Positions 6,620 to 14,675 of a stretch of DNA of 18,728 nt are shown here, in pieces. A program made the position numbers and the translations under genes. The DNA comes from CAYSYY01 sp964576115 [NCBI: uncultured Gemmatimonadota bacterium] (GTDB taxonomy: Bacteria; Blakebacterota; Blakebacteria; Blakebacterales): contig CAZNUA010000049.1 in the NCBI GenBank assembly GCA_964576115.1, forward strand, positions 2,844-21,571, in the 5' to 3' direction. Under the pieces are notes generated by a model. That model was not told where the DNA came from. It made no database searches and saw nothing but the letters and a program-made list of their open reading frames with translations. How positions within the stretch are numbered: the stretch's first letter is position 1; each line of letters starts with the position of its first letter.

Positions 6620-7426
6620 TCAGGACTCCGCCGTATGGGCCGCTTCGGCCAGCTCGGTCAAGAGACCGCTCTCCCAGGCTCCTTCCAGGGCGCTGCCGAC
6701 GACCACGACCGCGGCTCCCGCCACGACCCGCTCCCGTACCGCGTCCGCATCCCTGATCCCCCCCCCGACAAAGAGGGGGAGTCCGGTCGCTCCGGCTACG
6801 GCCTCGACCATCTCCACCGGCACCGCCAGTTCTGCCCCCGATCCGCTGTCGAGATAGACACAGCGCATTCCCAGGTAACGCGCCGCCAGAGCATGGGCTA
6901 CCGCCAGATCGGGTTTCGAGCGGGGCAGCGGCGGTGTCATCGACATGTACTGCGCACTGGTAATCGGACCCGATTCGACCAGCAGGTAGGCGGTCGGGAC
7001 GGTTTCCAGACCGAGAGCGTGAATCCGGGGGGCGGCGGTTACCTGCTGTCCGATCAGGTACTCCGGATTGCGTCCCGAGACCAGACAGAGAAAGAGCATG
7101 GCATCGGCCTCGCCGCAGACCTGGTCGGCTCCCCCGGGAAAGAGGACGACCGGTAGATCGCCCCCCTCTTTCGCCGCTCTGACTGCCGGTACGAAACCGT
7201 CGCCGAGCATCAGGCTCGAACCGATGAGAATCAGGTCGGCCCCGGCCGTGGTCGCTGCCGCAGCGGCCCGCGCGATTTCTTGAGGGGTACTGCGATCGGG
7301 ATCGCAGACGACCGCCAGGCACCCTCCCCGGTCGGCAGTGCGGTCGTGCAGAAACAGTTCGATCGGTCCGGGCTTCGTGGGGCCGGTCGCTAATGGCCCG
7401 GAAGGCATCGGTGCGGGACGGGTCAT
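6620..7426 (-). CDS. Geranylgeranylglyceryl phosphate synthase family protein (bacterial GGGPS / PcrB-like)
   Basis: This 268-residue TIM-barrel protein belongs to the GGGP/heptaprenylglyceryl phosphate synthase family, which joins a prenyl diphosphate to sn-glycerol-1-phosphate by an ether bond. Seen motifs: DPDR (42-45), IGSS (68-71), LFPGGA (95-100), NP (120-121), a YLLVESGP segment, the YLDSGSGA signature (191-198) and the phosphate-binding GGGIRDAD (221-228). The longer form with a PTAYLLVESG-YMS-P-P-SKPD middle resembles group II enzymes (Bacteroidetes and some archaea) rather than the shorter Bacillus PcrB. Residues 1-20 are Pro-rich and poorly conserved, so the start could be Met7 (7408). 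The ATG at 7426 is separated by one base from the alaS stop, suggesting coupling. The prenyl chain length cannot be read from sequence alone. A nine-G run encodes the three Gly of the phosphate site. Confidence 0.9.
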   Translation of the reverse strand: MTRPAPMPSGPLATGPTKPGPIELFLHDRTADRGGCLAVVCDPDRSTPQEIARAAAAATTAGADLILIGSSLMLGDGFVPAVRAAKEGGDLPVVLFPGGADQVCGEADAMLFLCLVSGRNPEYLIGQQVTAAPRIHALGLETVPTAYLLVESGPITSAQYMSMTPPLPRSKPDLAVAHALAARYLGMRCVYLDSGSGAELAVPVEMVEAVAGATGLPLFVGGGIRDADAVRERVVAGAAVVVVGSALEGAWESGLLTELAEAAHTAES

Positions 7427-7427
7427 C

Positions 7428-10085
7428 TCACTTCCCCTCTTCGGGCCAGCTGCGGATGATGTCGGGGACCGCCCCCAGGGCTTCGTCGAGACGATTCCCT
7501 TCAGGTCCGCCGGCTTGAGCCATGTGCGGCTTTCCGCCGCCGGTCCCGCCCACGATTTCGGCCACCCGGCTGACGATCGCGCCGGCCTGCCAGCCGTCGC
7601 TGACCAGGTCGTCGCTCACGACACAGAGCAGGACGGCTTTGCCCTGCTGTTCCATACCCAGTACCCCGATCCCCCGCCCGATCTTGCTGCGCACACTGTC
7701 AGCCAGGGTCCGCAGAGTGCCGATATCGGGCGCTTCGATCCGGCCGCGCACGACTGCAATCCCGTCTACTTCGACGGCCGCCGAGATCAGATCCTTGACC
7801 TGGTCGAGGCCGCGTCGCTGGGCCGCAGCGGCGACGCCTTTGCGCAGGGTGCGGATCTCCTCGAGCAGGTTCTCGACCGTCTCGCTCAGCTGCCCCTCGC
7901 CGCTCCCGGTGAGTTCGCGCAGCCGGTTGAGAGTTTCATGTTCCTGCAGCGAGAGCTCAACGGCCTCGTCACCGGTCACCGCCTCGATCCGCCGCACCCC
8001 GCTCGAGATGCTGCCCTCGTTCGTGATCCTGAAGAAACCGATGTCACCGGTCCGCCTCACATGGGTGCCGCCGCAGAGTTCGCTGGCCCACGGCCCCGAT
8101 TCCACCACCCGGACCACATCGCCGTAGCGGTCGCCGAAGAAAGCCAGGGCGCCCTTCTCGAGAGCTTCGCTGTAGGGCATCTCACGGGCCGAGACCCGCA
8201 CATTGGCGCGAATGGCTTCGTTCACCTGCCGCTCGACAGCGGCGATCTCGGCCGGGGTCAGGGCCGTGAAGTGGGAGAAATCGAAGCGGAGCCGTTCCGG
8301 TTCGACCAGCGAACCGGATTGCTGGACGTGATCTCCGAGGATCCGCCGCAGGGCGGCGTGAGCCAGGTGCGTCGCGGTGTGATTGCGCATGATCCTGTGC
8401 CGGCGTTCGGCATCGATGCGGGCGGTGACCCGCGCCGGGGCGACCGTCCCGGCCGCAACCCGTCCCTTGTGAAAGATCACCTCTCCGAACCGTTTCACCA
8501 GTTCCACGGTAAAGGTGAATCCCTTGCCTCTGATTTCGCCGGTATCGGCCACCTGCCCCCCGGCTTCGGCATAGAAGGGGGTCTCGGCCAGCACAACCCA
8601 GCCCGTCATGCCCTGATCGAGATGGGCCACCTGGTTGAATTCGGCGTCGAAGAGATTGACGATGCGGGTAGCGGTCTTCCACCGACGCCGGTCGTAGCCG
8701 ACGAAAGTGCGCCCGCCCTCGGGACGCACGGCGGCTGCGGCCCGTTGTGCCTCTTCTTCGCCGGCACCCTCCCGCCCGGCTCGATCGGCGCGAGAGCGTT
8801 CCTTCTGCTCGGCCAGCGCCTTCTGGAAGTCTTCTATATCAACCGGGAGTCCCCGCTCCTCGGCCATGACCTGGGTCAGATCGAGAGGGAATCCGTAGGT
8901 GTCATAAAGCAGAAAAGCATCACGTCCCCCAATGGCGATCTCGCCTTCTTCCTCCACCCGAGCGGCGATTTCCTCGAAGCGCTGGAGCCCCTGATCGAGG
9001 GTCTCGCCGAACCGCTCCTCTTCGGTCCGGATCACCAGCTCGACCCGCTCGGCCGCTCCCGACAGCTCGGGATAGGCCTCGCCGAACATCGATACCACCG
9101 TGCCGACAAGCCGGTGGATAAAGGGTTCGCGTACCCCCAGCTTGCGGCCATGCCGGGCGGCCCGGCGCAGCAGGCGGCGCAGCACGTAGCCCCGGCCGTC
9201 ATTTGAGGGCACCACGCCGTCGGTAATGGCGAACACCAGCCCGCGGATATGATCGGCCACCACCCGATGACTGAGTCCCCCTTCGCCGCGTTCGTAGTCG
9301 ATTCCGGTCAGGGCGCAGACCTCTTCGATGACCGGGTACATCAGGTCGGTCTCGTAGTTGCCGGGCACTTCCTGCACGACGCTCGCCAGACGTTCCAGAC
9401 CCAGCCCGGTGTCGATGCTCGGTCGAGGCAGGGATACCAGTTCACCGGAGGCGAGGGCGTCATACTGCATGAAGACCAGGTTCCAGATTTCGAGAAAGCG
9501 GTCGCCGTCGGTGGGATCGATGCCGGCCCGGTCCGACCCGGTTGCCGGTGCCAGATCGAAGAGCAGCTCGGAGCAGGGTCCCTGCGGTCCCGTCTCGCCC
9601 ATGCTCCAGTAATTGTCTTTGCGGCCCAGACGGTGGATCCGGTCGGGATCGATGTCGGTGGCTTCGATCCAGGCCTGTTCGGCTTCGTCATCTTCGGCAT
9701 AGATCGTGACGTAGAGACGATCTTTGGGTAGACCGATCCGATCGCAGATGAATTCCCAGGCGAACGCGGCCGCTTCGGACTTGAAGTAATCCCCGAAAGA
9801 GAAATTGCCCATCATCTCGAAGAAGGTATGGTGCCGCGGCGTGCGGCCGACGTTCTCCAGATCGTTGTGCTTGCCCGAAACGCGAATACACTTCTGGGCC
9901 GAGACGGCCCGGGCGTAAGCCCGCGTTTCCTCACCGGTAAAGACCCGCTTGAACTGATTCATCCCGGCATTGGTGAAGAGCAGGGTCGGGTCTTCGGCCG
10001 GGACGACAGGACTCGAGGGAACCTCGGTATGGCCCTGTCCGGCGAAGTAGTCGAGGAACGCTCGGCGCAGTTCGTTTCCCGTCAT
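7428..10085 (-). CDS. alaS: Alanyl-tRNA synthetase
   Basis: This class II synthetase (885 residues) charges tRNA-Ala. Domains in order: catalytic core with the TNAGMNQFK segment (38-46), motif 2 region RTPRHHTFFEMMGNFSFGDY (81-100) and motif 3 (GLGLERLASVV, 227-237); tRNA-recognition helical domain; editing domain with zinc ligands His569 and His573 (HTATH) plus Cys671 and His675 (CGGTH), which hydrolyses Ser-tRNA and Gly-tRNA; and a C-terminal DHHA1 domain ending with a Gly-rich GGTGGGKPHMAQAGG loop (846-860). All key residues are present and the length is normal. The ATG has AGGAAGG a few bases upstream. It lies 92 bases after recX, as in many bacteria, and runs directly into GGGP synthase. 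Confidence 0.98.
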   Translation of the reverse strand: MTGNELRRAFLDYFAGQGHTEVPSSPVVPAEDPTLLFTNAGMNQFKRVFTGEETRAYARAVSAQKCIRVSGKHNDLENVGRTPRHHTFFEMMGNFSFGDYFKSEAAAFAWEFICDRIGLPKDRLYVTIYAEDDEAEQAWIEATDIDPDRIHRLGRKDNYWSMGETGPQGPCSELLFDLAPATGSDRAGIDPTDGDRFLEIWNLVFMQYDALASGELVSLPRPSIDTGLGLERLASVVQEVPGNYETDLMYPVIEEVCALTGIDYERGEGGLSHRVVADHIRGLVFAITDGVVPSNDGRGYVLRRLLRRAARHGRKLGVREPFIHRLVGTVVSMFGEAYPELSGAAERVELVIRTEEERFGETLDQGLQRFEEIAARVEEEGEIAIGGRDAFLLYDTYGFPLDLTQVMAEERGLPVDIEDFQKALAEQKERSRADRAGREGAGEEEAQRAAAAVRPEGGRTFVGYDRRRWKTATRIVNLFDAEFNQVAHLDQGMTGWVVLAETPFYAEAGGQVADTGEIRGKGFTFTVELVKRFGEVIFHKGRVAAGTVAPARVTARIDAERRHRIMRNHTATHLAHAALRRILGDHVQQSGSLVEPERLRFDFSHFTALTPAEIAAVERQVNEAIRANVRVSAREMPYSEALEKGALAFFGDRYGDVVRVVESGPWASELCGGTHVRRTGDIGFFRITNEGSISSGVRRIEAVTGDEAVELSLQEHETLNRLRELTGSGEGQLSETVENLLEEIRTLRKGVAAAAQRRGLDQVKDLISAAVEVDGIAVVRGRIEAPDIGTLRTLADSVRSKIGRGIGVLGMEQQGKAVLLCVVSDDLVSDGWQAGAIVSRVAEIVGGTGGGKPHMAQAGGPEGNRLDEALGAVPDIIRSWPEEGK

Positions 10086-10177
10086 CGGACCTTCCTGATC
10101 GTATGCTTCGGCGGGCTGCGGGCCTGCCTTGCGGTCGGATCCGCCTCGCCGTCCTGGCTCTGTGTTCAGGCTGCTGT

Positions 10178-10864
10178 TTATTCGTCGACCAGCAGCCCGG
10201 CCGCCGTCATCTCCTCGACCACGACCCGCACGGCGTCGATAACCGTTGCGACCGGATAGCCGGCCCGGTTCAGGAGCCCTGCCAGACGCCGGCCCGCCAC
10301 TTCGGCTCGTAATCCCTCATACCGCCCACTGCGGCGGCGCAGCAGATCCAGGGCTTCGTCGAAGAGAACGTTACCGGCCTCGATTTCGTTCTTGTACGCC
10401 TCGTACGCGGTCGCGTGCGCCAGTTCGGGAGCGATCCCCCGCCGGCGCAAGTCGGCTTCTATCCGGGCCGGAGCGTGACGCTTGAGGCGGCGCCGCTCCT
10501 CGGCGAAGGAGCGCGCCCAGGCCTCGTCATCCAGTGCCCCGTCCCGAACCAGCTGCTCCACGACCGTCTCCACAACCGGGGGTGCAACATCACCCCTGAG
10601 CAGAGCCCGGCGCAACTCCTCTTCTGTCCGGGGCCGCACCGCCAGCAGCCGTCGGGCCCGGGCTCGGGTACGTACCAACCGGTCGTGACGAGCGAGAGCA
10701 TCGAAGCGGTCGGAGTCGATGTGTGAGCCGACCGTCAGCCCTTCCGCTCTGACCAGGTCGACCGGCAGGCGGAGGCTGGTCCCCTCGGAGAGCCGAACCA
10801 CGCGCAGGTCAGGCTTCCCGCCTGGCGCGTGCACCGAGACTACTGTGACACTATCGGCGGGCAT
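10178..10864 (-). CDS. recX: Regulatory protein RecX
   Basis: RecX binds along or caps RecA filaments and restrains their activity. The protein has 228 residues, longer than E. coli RecX (166) because of an N-terminal extension of about 60 residues. The family core shows as three-helix repeats: RARARRLLAVRPRTEEELRRALLRG, then VVEQLVRDGALDDEAWARSFAEERRRLKRHAPARIEADLRRRGI, then the C-terminal LLNRAGYPVATVIDAV segment (each quoted only in part here: key pieces are RPRTEEELRRAL, GALDDEAWARSFAEER, GYPVATVIDAV). The position 28 bases downstream of recA is the classical arrangement and makes the call secure. No strong Shine-Dalgarno precedes the ATG. Confidence 0.93.
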   Translation of the reverse strand: MPADSVTVVSVHAPGGKPDLRVVRLSEGTSLRLPVDLVRAEGLTVGSHIDSDRFDALARHDRLVRTRARARRLLAVRPRTEEELRRALLRGDVAPPVVETVVEQLVRDGALDDEAWARSFAEERRRLKRHAPARIEADLRRRGIAPELAHATAYEAYKNEIEAGNVLFDEALDLLRRRSGRYEGLRAEVAGRRLAGLLNRAGYPVATVIDAVRVVVEEMTAAGLLVDE

Positions 10865-10892
10865 GGTCTAGTACCGTGTCACGCGATACGTC

Positions 10893-11999
10893 CTAGGTAT
10901 CGGAAGCTTCCCGAGCTGCTTCCTGAGCTGCTTCCTGCTCCTGCTCCTCCGCAGCTGCGTCCGCTTCGGCCCCGGCTTCGGCGGGTGCGGGAGCCAGAGG
11001 GGGCATTTCCAGATCATCGCGGACCTGGTTCTCGATCTCGCGGCCGAGGTCGGGATTCTCCTTGAGGAAGATCCGCACGTTCTCGCGGCCCTGTCCCAGG
11101 CGCTCCTCGCCGAAGGAGTACCAGGTCCCCGCCTTTTCGATGATCCCCAGCTCGAGGGCCATATCGATCACTTCCCCCTCGCGGGAGATGCCCTCGTTGT
11201 AAATGATGTCGAACTCGGCCTGCTTGAAGGGCGGAGCCACCTTGTTCTTGACCACCTTGACCCGGGTACGGTTGCCGATGACGTTGGTGCCCTCCTTGAC
11301 CGCTCCGATCCGGCGGATGTCGAGCCGCACCGAAGAGTAGAACTTGAGCGCCCGACCGCCGGGGGTGGTTTCGGGATTGCCGAACATCACTCCGATCTTC
11401 TCGCGGATCTGGTTGACGAAGAGCAGACAGCATTTCGATTTGCTGACTGCGGCGGTGAGTTTGCGCATGGCCTGGCTCATCAGGCGGGCCTGCAGACCCA
11501 CAAAAGAGTCCCCCATCTCGCCGTCGATCTCGGCCTTGGGCACCAGTGCCGCCACCGAGTCGACCACCACCAGATCGATGGCGTTCGAACGCACCAGCGT
11601 TTCGGCGATATCGAGAGCCTGCTCGCCGGTATCGGGCTGGGATACGAGCAGATCGTCGACGTTGACCCCGAGCCGTTCGGCGTAGTTGACATCCATGGCG
11701 TGTTCGGCGTCGATGAAGGCCGCCGCGCCGTTAGCTTTCTGCGTCTCGGCCGCGATGTGCAGGGCCAGGGTCGTCTTACCCGAGGATTCGGGCCCGAAGA
11801 CCTCGAGTACCCGCCCCCTCGGCACACCGCCGATGCCCAGGGCTGCATCGAGTCCGAGACTCCCCGTGCTGATCGACGGCACCGAGTCGATCCGGTCCTC
11901 CCGACCGAGCCGCATGATGGCTCCCTTACCGAACTGTTTCTCGATCTGGGAGACGGCCATCTCGATGGCCTTTTCCTTGTTCTTGTCCCATGCTGTCAT
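10893..11999 (-). CDS. recA: Recombinase A
   Basis: This 368-residue DNA-dependent ATPase forms filaments on single-stranded DNA for homologous pairing and for self-cleavage of LexA-type repressors. Seen: Walker A GPESSGKT (69-76), Walker B strand DLVVVD (142-147), and the L2 DNA-binding loop with [16 protein letters not shown] (196-211), nearly invariant in the family. The C-terminal tail (about 330-368) is Ala/Glu-rich with a 12-bp tandem duplication at 10913-10936. An acidic tail is normal for RecA and tunes DNA loading, though this one is unusually Ala-rich. The ATG has GGGAGGA 9 bases upstream. The gene has its own promoter and is followed by recX. No canonical LexA box (proteobacterial or Bacillus type) was recognised upstream. 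Confidence 0.99.
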   Translation of the reverse strand: MTAWDKNKEKAIEMAVSQIEKQFGKGAIMRLGREDRIDSVPSISTGSLGLDAALGIGGVPRGRVLEVFGPESSGKTTLALHIAAETQKANGAAAFIDAEHAMDVNYAERLGVNVDDLLVSQPDTGEQALDIAETLVRSNAIDLVVVDSVAALVPKAEIDGEMGDSFVGLQARLMSQAMRKLTAAVSKSKCCLLFVNQIREKIGVMFGNPETTPGGRALKFYSSVRLDIRRIGAVKEGTNVIGNRTRVKVVKNKVAPPFKQAEFDIIYNEGISREGEVIDMALELGIIEKAGTWYSFGEERLGQGRENVRIFLKENPDLGREIENQVRDDLEMPPLAPAPAEAGAEADAAAEEQEQEAAQEAAREASDT

Positions 12000-12121
12000 C
12001 AGATCTTGTCCTCCCTGCCTCAGCTTCCACCCTTCCCGGTCCGGCTGTAAACGCGCCGGGCCGTCCGGGAATCCGGGTCAGCAGCTTTCTCGTCACGGGG
12101 GGATCGGGTGGGGGGTGATTG

Positions 12122-12150
12122 AGAATACCGCCGGTTCCGCCGGATCTCAA
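12122..12150 (-). promoter_or_regulatory. Candidate sigma70-type recA promoter
   Basis: On the minus strand TTGAGA (plus coordinates 12145-12150) and TATTCT (12122-12127) are separated by exactly 17 bases, a good -35/-10 pair. Transcription would begin near 12115, leaving a leader of about 115 bases before the recA ATG. The -35 lies inside the first of a set of 19-bp-spaced direct repeats. Confidence 0.6.
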
Positions 12151-12193
12151 CCTTCATTGCGGATCTCAACCTTCGGTACGGGTCTCATACATC
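12141..12193. repeat. 19-bp-period direct repeats over and upstream of the recA -35
   Basis: CGGATCTCAACCTTC occurs exactly at 12141-12155 and 12160-12174. A third copy at 12179-12193 (CGGGTCTCATACATC) matches 11 of 15. A weak fourth in the same phase starts at 12198 (CGGGT, then diverging). The period is 19 bases throughout. The first copy contains the recA -35. Repeated operator half-sites for an activator or repressor are the simplest reading; a simple tandem duplication is the alternative. Confidence 0.7.
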
Positions 12194-12283
12194 GTTGCGG
12201 GTTTGCCCTGAATCAGGCGTCCCGACCTGTCCTGCAGGCCGCACCCGCCCGGTCCGATTTTCGCCTTTCTTTTGCTTACCCTA

Positions 12284-12865
12284 TCATCCACGTCCGACAT
12301 TGTCACGCCCCAATCCGATTTCCACCAGGGGCGAATACGTCGCCCCGTGCCGGCTCAGGACGCTCTGGAACAGAATCATCCGTCGGGTGACCCAGTTCTC
12401 GAAGGGGATCACCCAGTCGGCCGCAGCGTGTTCGAGCGCTCGCCGCTCTCCCGCCTGTTTGATCCGGCCGATAGTCAGGTGAGGGTGAAAAGTCCGCCGC
12501 TCCGGTTCGAAACCGATCGGTTCGAGGGCATCATCGAGCCGGGTTTTGAGCGCTGTCGCCTCCTCCCGGCCGTCGGCGAAGCCGATCCACACTACCCGCG
12601 GCCGCCGGAAATCGGGGAAGGCACCAACGCCGTCCAGTGAGGTCAGAAAGGGCTCGACTTCGGCTGCAACGCCTGTCATGGCCTCGCCGATCGGCTCGAC
12701 CTGGCCGGGCTCGATATCGCCGAGAAAAATGCAGGTCAGATGCATCGCCTCGGCCTTGACCCAGCGGATGCGCCCGGCGCTGTGGGGCACCGACTCGTGC
12801 AGCCGGGCCAGGTGCCGGGTGACCTCCTCCGGAACCGGCAGGGCGATGAAGCTCCTGATCCCCAT
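12284..12865 (-). CDS. thpR: RNA 2',3'-cyclic phosphodiesterase (2'-5' RNA ligase family, ThpR)
   Basis: This 193-residue protein of the 2H phosphoesterase superfamily opens RNA 2',3'-cyclic phosphates and can reversibly form 2'-5' linkages in vitro. The two catalytic H-x-T motifs are clear: HLT at 42-44 (MHLTCIFLG) and HLT at 129-131 (FHPHLTIGR). The start MGIRSFIALPVPEEV and the internal RWVKAEAMHLT segment are typical. Length is normal (about 180-190). It lies 12 bases after cinA, a frequent partner upstream of recA, and is the last gene of the dnaX-to-thpR run. The biological substrate is not established for most family members. Confidence 0.93.
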   Translation of the reverse strand: MGIRSFIALPVPEEVTRHLARLHESVPHSAGRIRWVKAEAMHLTCIFLGDIEPGQVEPIGEAMTGVAAEVEPFLTSLDGVGAFPDFRRPRVVWIGFADGREEATALKTRLDDALEPIGFEPERRTFHPHLTIGRIKQAGERRALEHAAADWVIPFENWVTRRMILFQSVLSRHGATYSPLVEIGLGRDNVGRG

Positions 12866-12877
12866 CCGTGCCTCCGC

Positions 12878-14182
12878 TCACTCCCGGGAAGGTGTTTCCC
12901 ACCCCCCTCGCTGCGGGTCGAGTCCCTCGATCAGACGCCTGAGCAAATCGAGGGCTACGGTTCGGGCCCGGCTGCGATTGAGCCAGCGGCCGCTGTTCCC
13001 AAAGAGATACCGGCGTACGACGACACCGTCGGATCCGGCACCGGCCACGAACGTCAGCCCGACCGGTTTCCCCGGCCGCTCACCGGTGGGGCCGGCGATC
13101 CCGGTCACGGCCAGGGCCCAGTCGGTCCCCGCCCGCTCGCGCGCTCCGGCTGCCATAGCCCGGGCGACGGGTTTGGAAACCGCCCCCTGGTCAGCAATCA
13201 GCTCGGCCGGCACGCCGAGCTCCCCGGTCTTGGCCTCGTCCGAGTAGGTCACCCAGCCGCGCCGGAACCAGGTCGAAGCTCCCGGCACCCCCGTCAGGGC
13301 GGCGGCGATCATCCCTCCCGTGCACGACTCGGCCGTGGCCACGGTCTGGTGTGCAGCGGTAAGGAGGCGGGCCAGGTGCTCGGGCAGATCGATATTTTCG
13401 CGGGCATAGAGATAGGAACCGGCGGCGTGCACGATCCGGGCCTCGGCCTCATCGAGCAGGCGCTCCAGGGCAACTTCATCCTCTTCCTCTCCGGTCAGGT
13501 AGAGGGCCGTGCCCTGCACCGAGGGCAGGTAGGCCAGACGCACGGCCGGAGCCATCGCCTCGAGTCCGCCGATTCGTTCGAAGAGGTCCGATTCGCCGAT
13601 TCCGGTGGTGCGGTACCAGCGGCGCCGCACGATCGGGCCTGCTTCGCGGGTTCGACTCAGGAGAGGTTCGACCCAGCTCGTCATCAGCGCCTTCATCTCT
13701 CCGGGCACGCCCGGCAGAACGAAGAGAAAGCGGTCATCCACGCGACGAAGCATGCCGGGGGCGGTCCCCCGCGGATTGACGACGGCTTCGAAACCCTCGG
13801 GGACCAGGGCCTGATCGAGATTCAACTCCGAGACCTCCCGGCTGCGGGAGGCGAAGAAGTCCCTGACCGCAGCGACGACTTCTTCGCGGCGGGACAGGGG
13901 CGCTTCAAAAAGCTCGGCCAGTGCGGAGGTGGTCCGGTCGTCGGCGGTCGGACCGAGACCACCGCTGACGATGACGACCGGAACCTGATCCAGAGCTTCG
14001 GCGGTCGCCTGCCGGATCGCGTCGGGATCGTCGCCGACCGAGATCGCCCGGGTGACCCTGATGCCCAGATCGGCCAGCCGGCCGGCTATCCAGGCCGTGT
14101 TGGTGTCGGCCCGGACCCCGTTGATGAGTTCATCACCGATGGTGATGATCCAGCAGGTATTGTTCGTGTCCGGTGCGCTCAC
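12878..14182 (-). CDS. cinA: CinA-family protein (nicotinamide mononucleotide deamidase / competence-damage protein)
   Basis: This 434-residue two-domain protein acts in pyridine-nucleotide recycling. The N-terminal MoCF-like domain (COG1058; ADP-ribose pyrophosphatase in some members) has GDELINGVRADTN (16-28) and SGGLGPTADD (73-82). The C-terminal PncC-type amidohydrolase domain has TAESCTGG (283-290) and VTGIAGPTG (359-367). The frame is open to an ATG at 14266 inside pgpA, but starting there would overlap pgpA by 65 bases and add an unlike leader. Two adjacent GTG codons (14185 and 14182) follow GGGAAGGGAG; 14182 gives the better spacing of 8 bases. The gap after pgpA is 19 bases. CinA before recA is a common order, which gave the family its historical link with competence. 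Confidence 0.94.
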   Translation of the reverse strand: MSAPDTNNTCWIITIGDELINGVRADTNTAWIAGRLADLGIRVTRAISVGDDPDAIRQATAEALDQVPVVIVSGGLGPTADDRTTSALAELFEAPLSRREEVVAAVRDFFASRSREVSELNLDQALVPEGFEAVVNPRGTAPGMLRRVDDRFLFVLPGVPGEMKALMTSWVEPLLSRTREAGPIVRRRWYRTTGIGESDLFERIGGLEAMAPAVRLAYLPSVQGTALYLTGEEEDEVALERLLDEAEARIVHAAGSYLYARENIDLPEHLARLLTAAHQTVATAESCTGGMIAAALTGVPGASTWFRRGWVTYSDEAKTGELGVPAELIADQGAVSKPVARAMAAGARERAGTDWALAVTGIAGPTGERPGKPVGLTFVAGAGSDGVVVRRYLFGNSGRWLNRSRARTVALDLLRRLIEGLDPQRGGWETPSRE

Positions 14183-14201
14183 CACTGCCGCTCCCTTCCC
14201 T

Positions 14202-14675
14202 TCACGCCGCCAGCAGACCCAGCAGCCCCCGCACCACGAGATTGGTGAAGATCCCGGCCACCACATCGTCGAGCATGACCCCCCAACCGCCCTTCAATCT
14301 CTGCGCCCGGTTGGCGGGGAAGGGTTTGAGGATGTCGAAGAGCCGGAAGAGGATGACGGCCGCCACTATCGCTTCGGTCGTTTTCGGCAGAGCCCAGACA
14401 GCCACGGCGAATCCGGCGAATTCATCCCAGACGATCGCTCCGGCGTCGTGGCCCAGCTGCTTCTCGGCCGCCGTACAGAGGGGGATGCCGACCCCGATCA
14501 GGACCGCGGCGGCGATTCCCCCGGCCAGGACCGATATCCCGGGCATACAGCAGTAGACCAGAGCCAGCACCAGGGTGGCGATAGTGCCGGGAGCCACCGG
14601 AGCGAAGCCCAATCCGAAGCCGCAGGCGATCCAGGTGGGAAAGGTGATGATCCCTTTGAGGGTACGCAGGCTCAT
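14202..14675 (-). CDS. pgpA: Phosphatidylglycerophosphatase A
   Basis: This 157-residue membrane enzyme removes phosphate from phosphatidylglycerophosphate to give phosphatidylglycerol, the step after PgsA. Family motifs seen: GFAPVAPGTIATL near the N-terminus, IVWDEFAGFAVAVW, FRLFDILKPFP, and a late DDVVAGI; the conserved acids lie in these. Three to four hydrophobic membrane segments are visible (for example TIATLVLALVYCC and VLAGGIAAAVLIGVGI). The longer frame to 14801 is rejected because ATG 14675 overlaps the pgsA stop as ATGA, and the upstream residues are the antiparallel shadow of pgsA. Tight overlap with pgsA suggests both enzymes are made together. Confidence 0.95.
   Translation of the reverse strand: MSLRTLKGIITFPTWIACGFGLGFAPVAPGTIATLVLALVYCCMPGISVLAGGIAAAVLIGVGIPLCTAAEKQLGHDAGAIVWDEFAGFAVAVWALPKTTEAIVAAVILFRLFDILKPFPANRAQRLKGGWGVMLDDVVAGIFTNLVVRGLLGLLAA

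Noticed and set aside
7338-9206. 622-codon open frame on the plus strand
   Set aside because: Antisense to alaS, which has all synthetase motifs intact; composition is of shadow type.
12141-12193. CRISPR array
   Set aside because: The repeat is only 15 bp with 4-bp spacers and too few copies; no cas genes.
12000-12283. LexA (SOS) box upstream of recA
   Set aside because: Neither CTGT-N8-ACAG nor GAAC-N4-GTTC type palindromes were seen; only the 19-bp-spaced direct repeats.
12740-14248. 502-codon open frame on the plus strand
   Set aside because: Antisense to cinA and the start of thpR, both clearly real.
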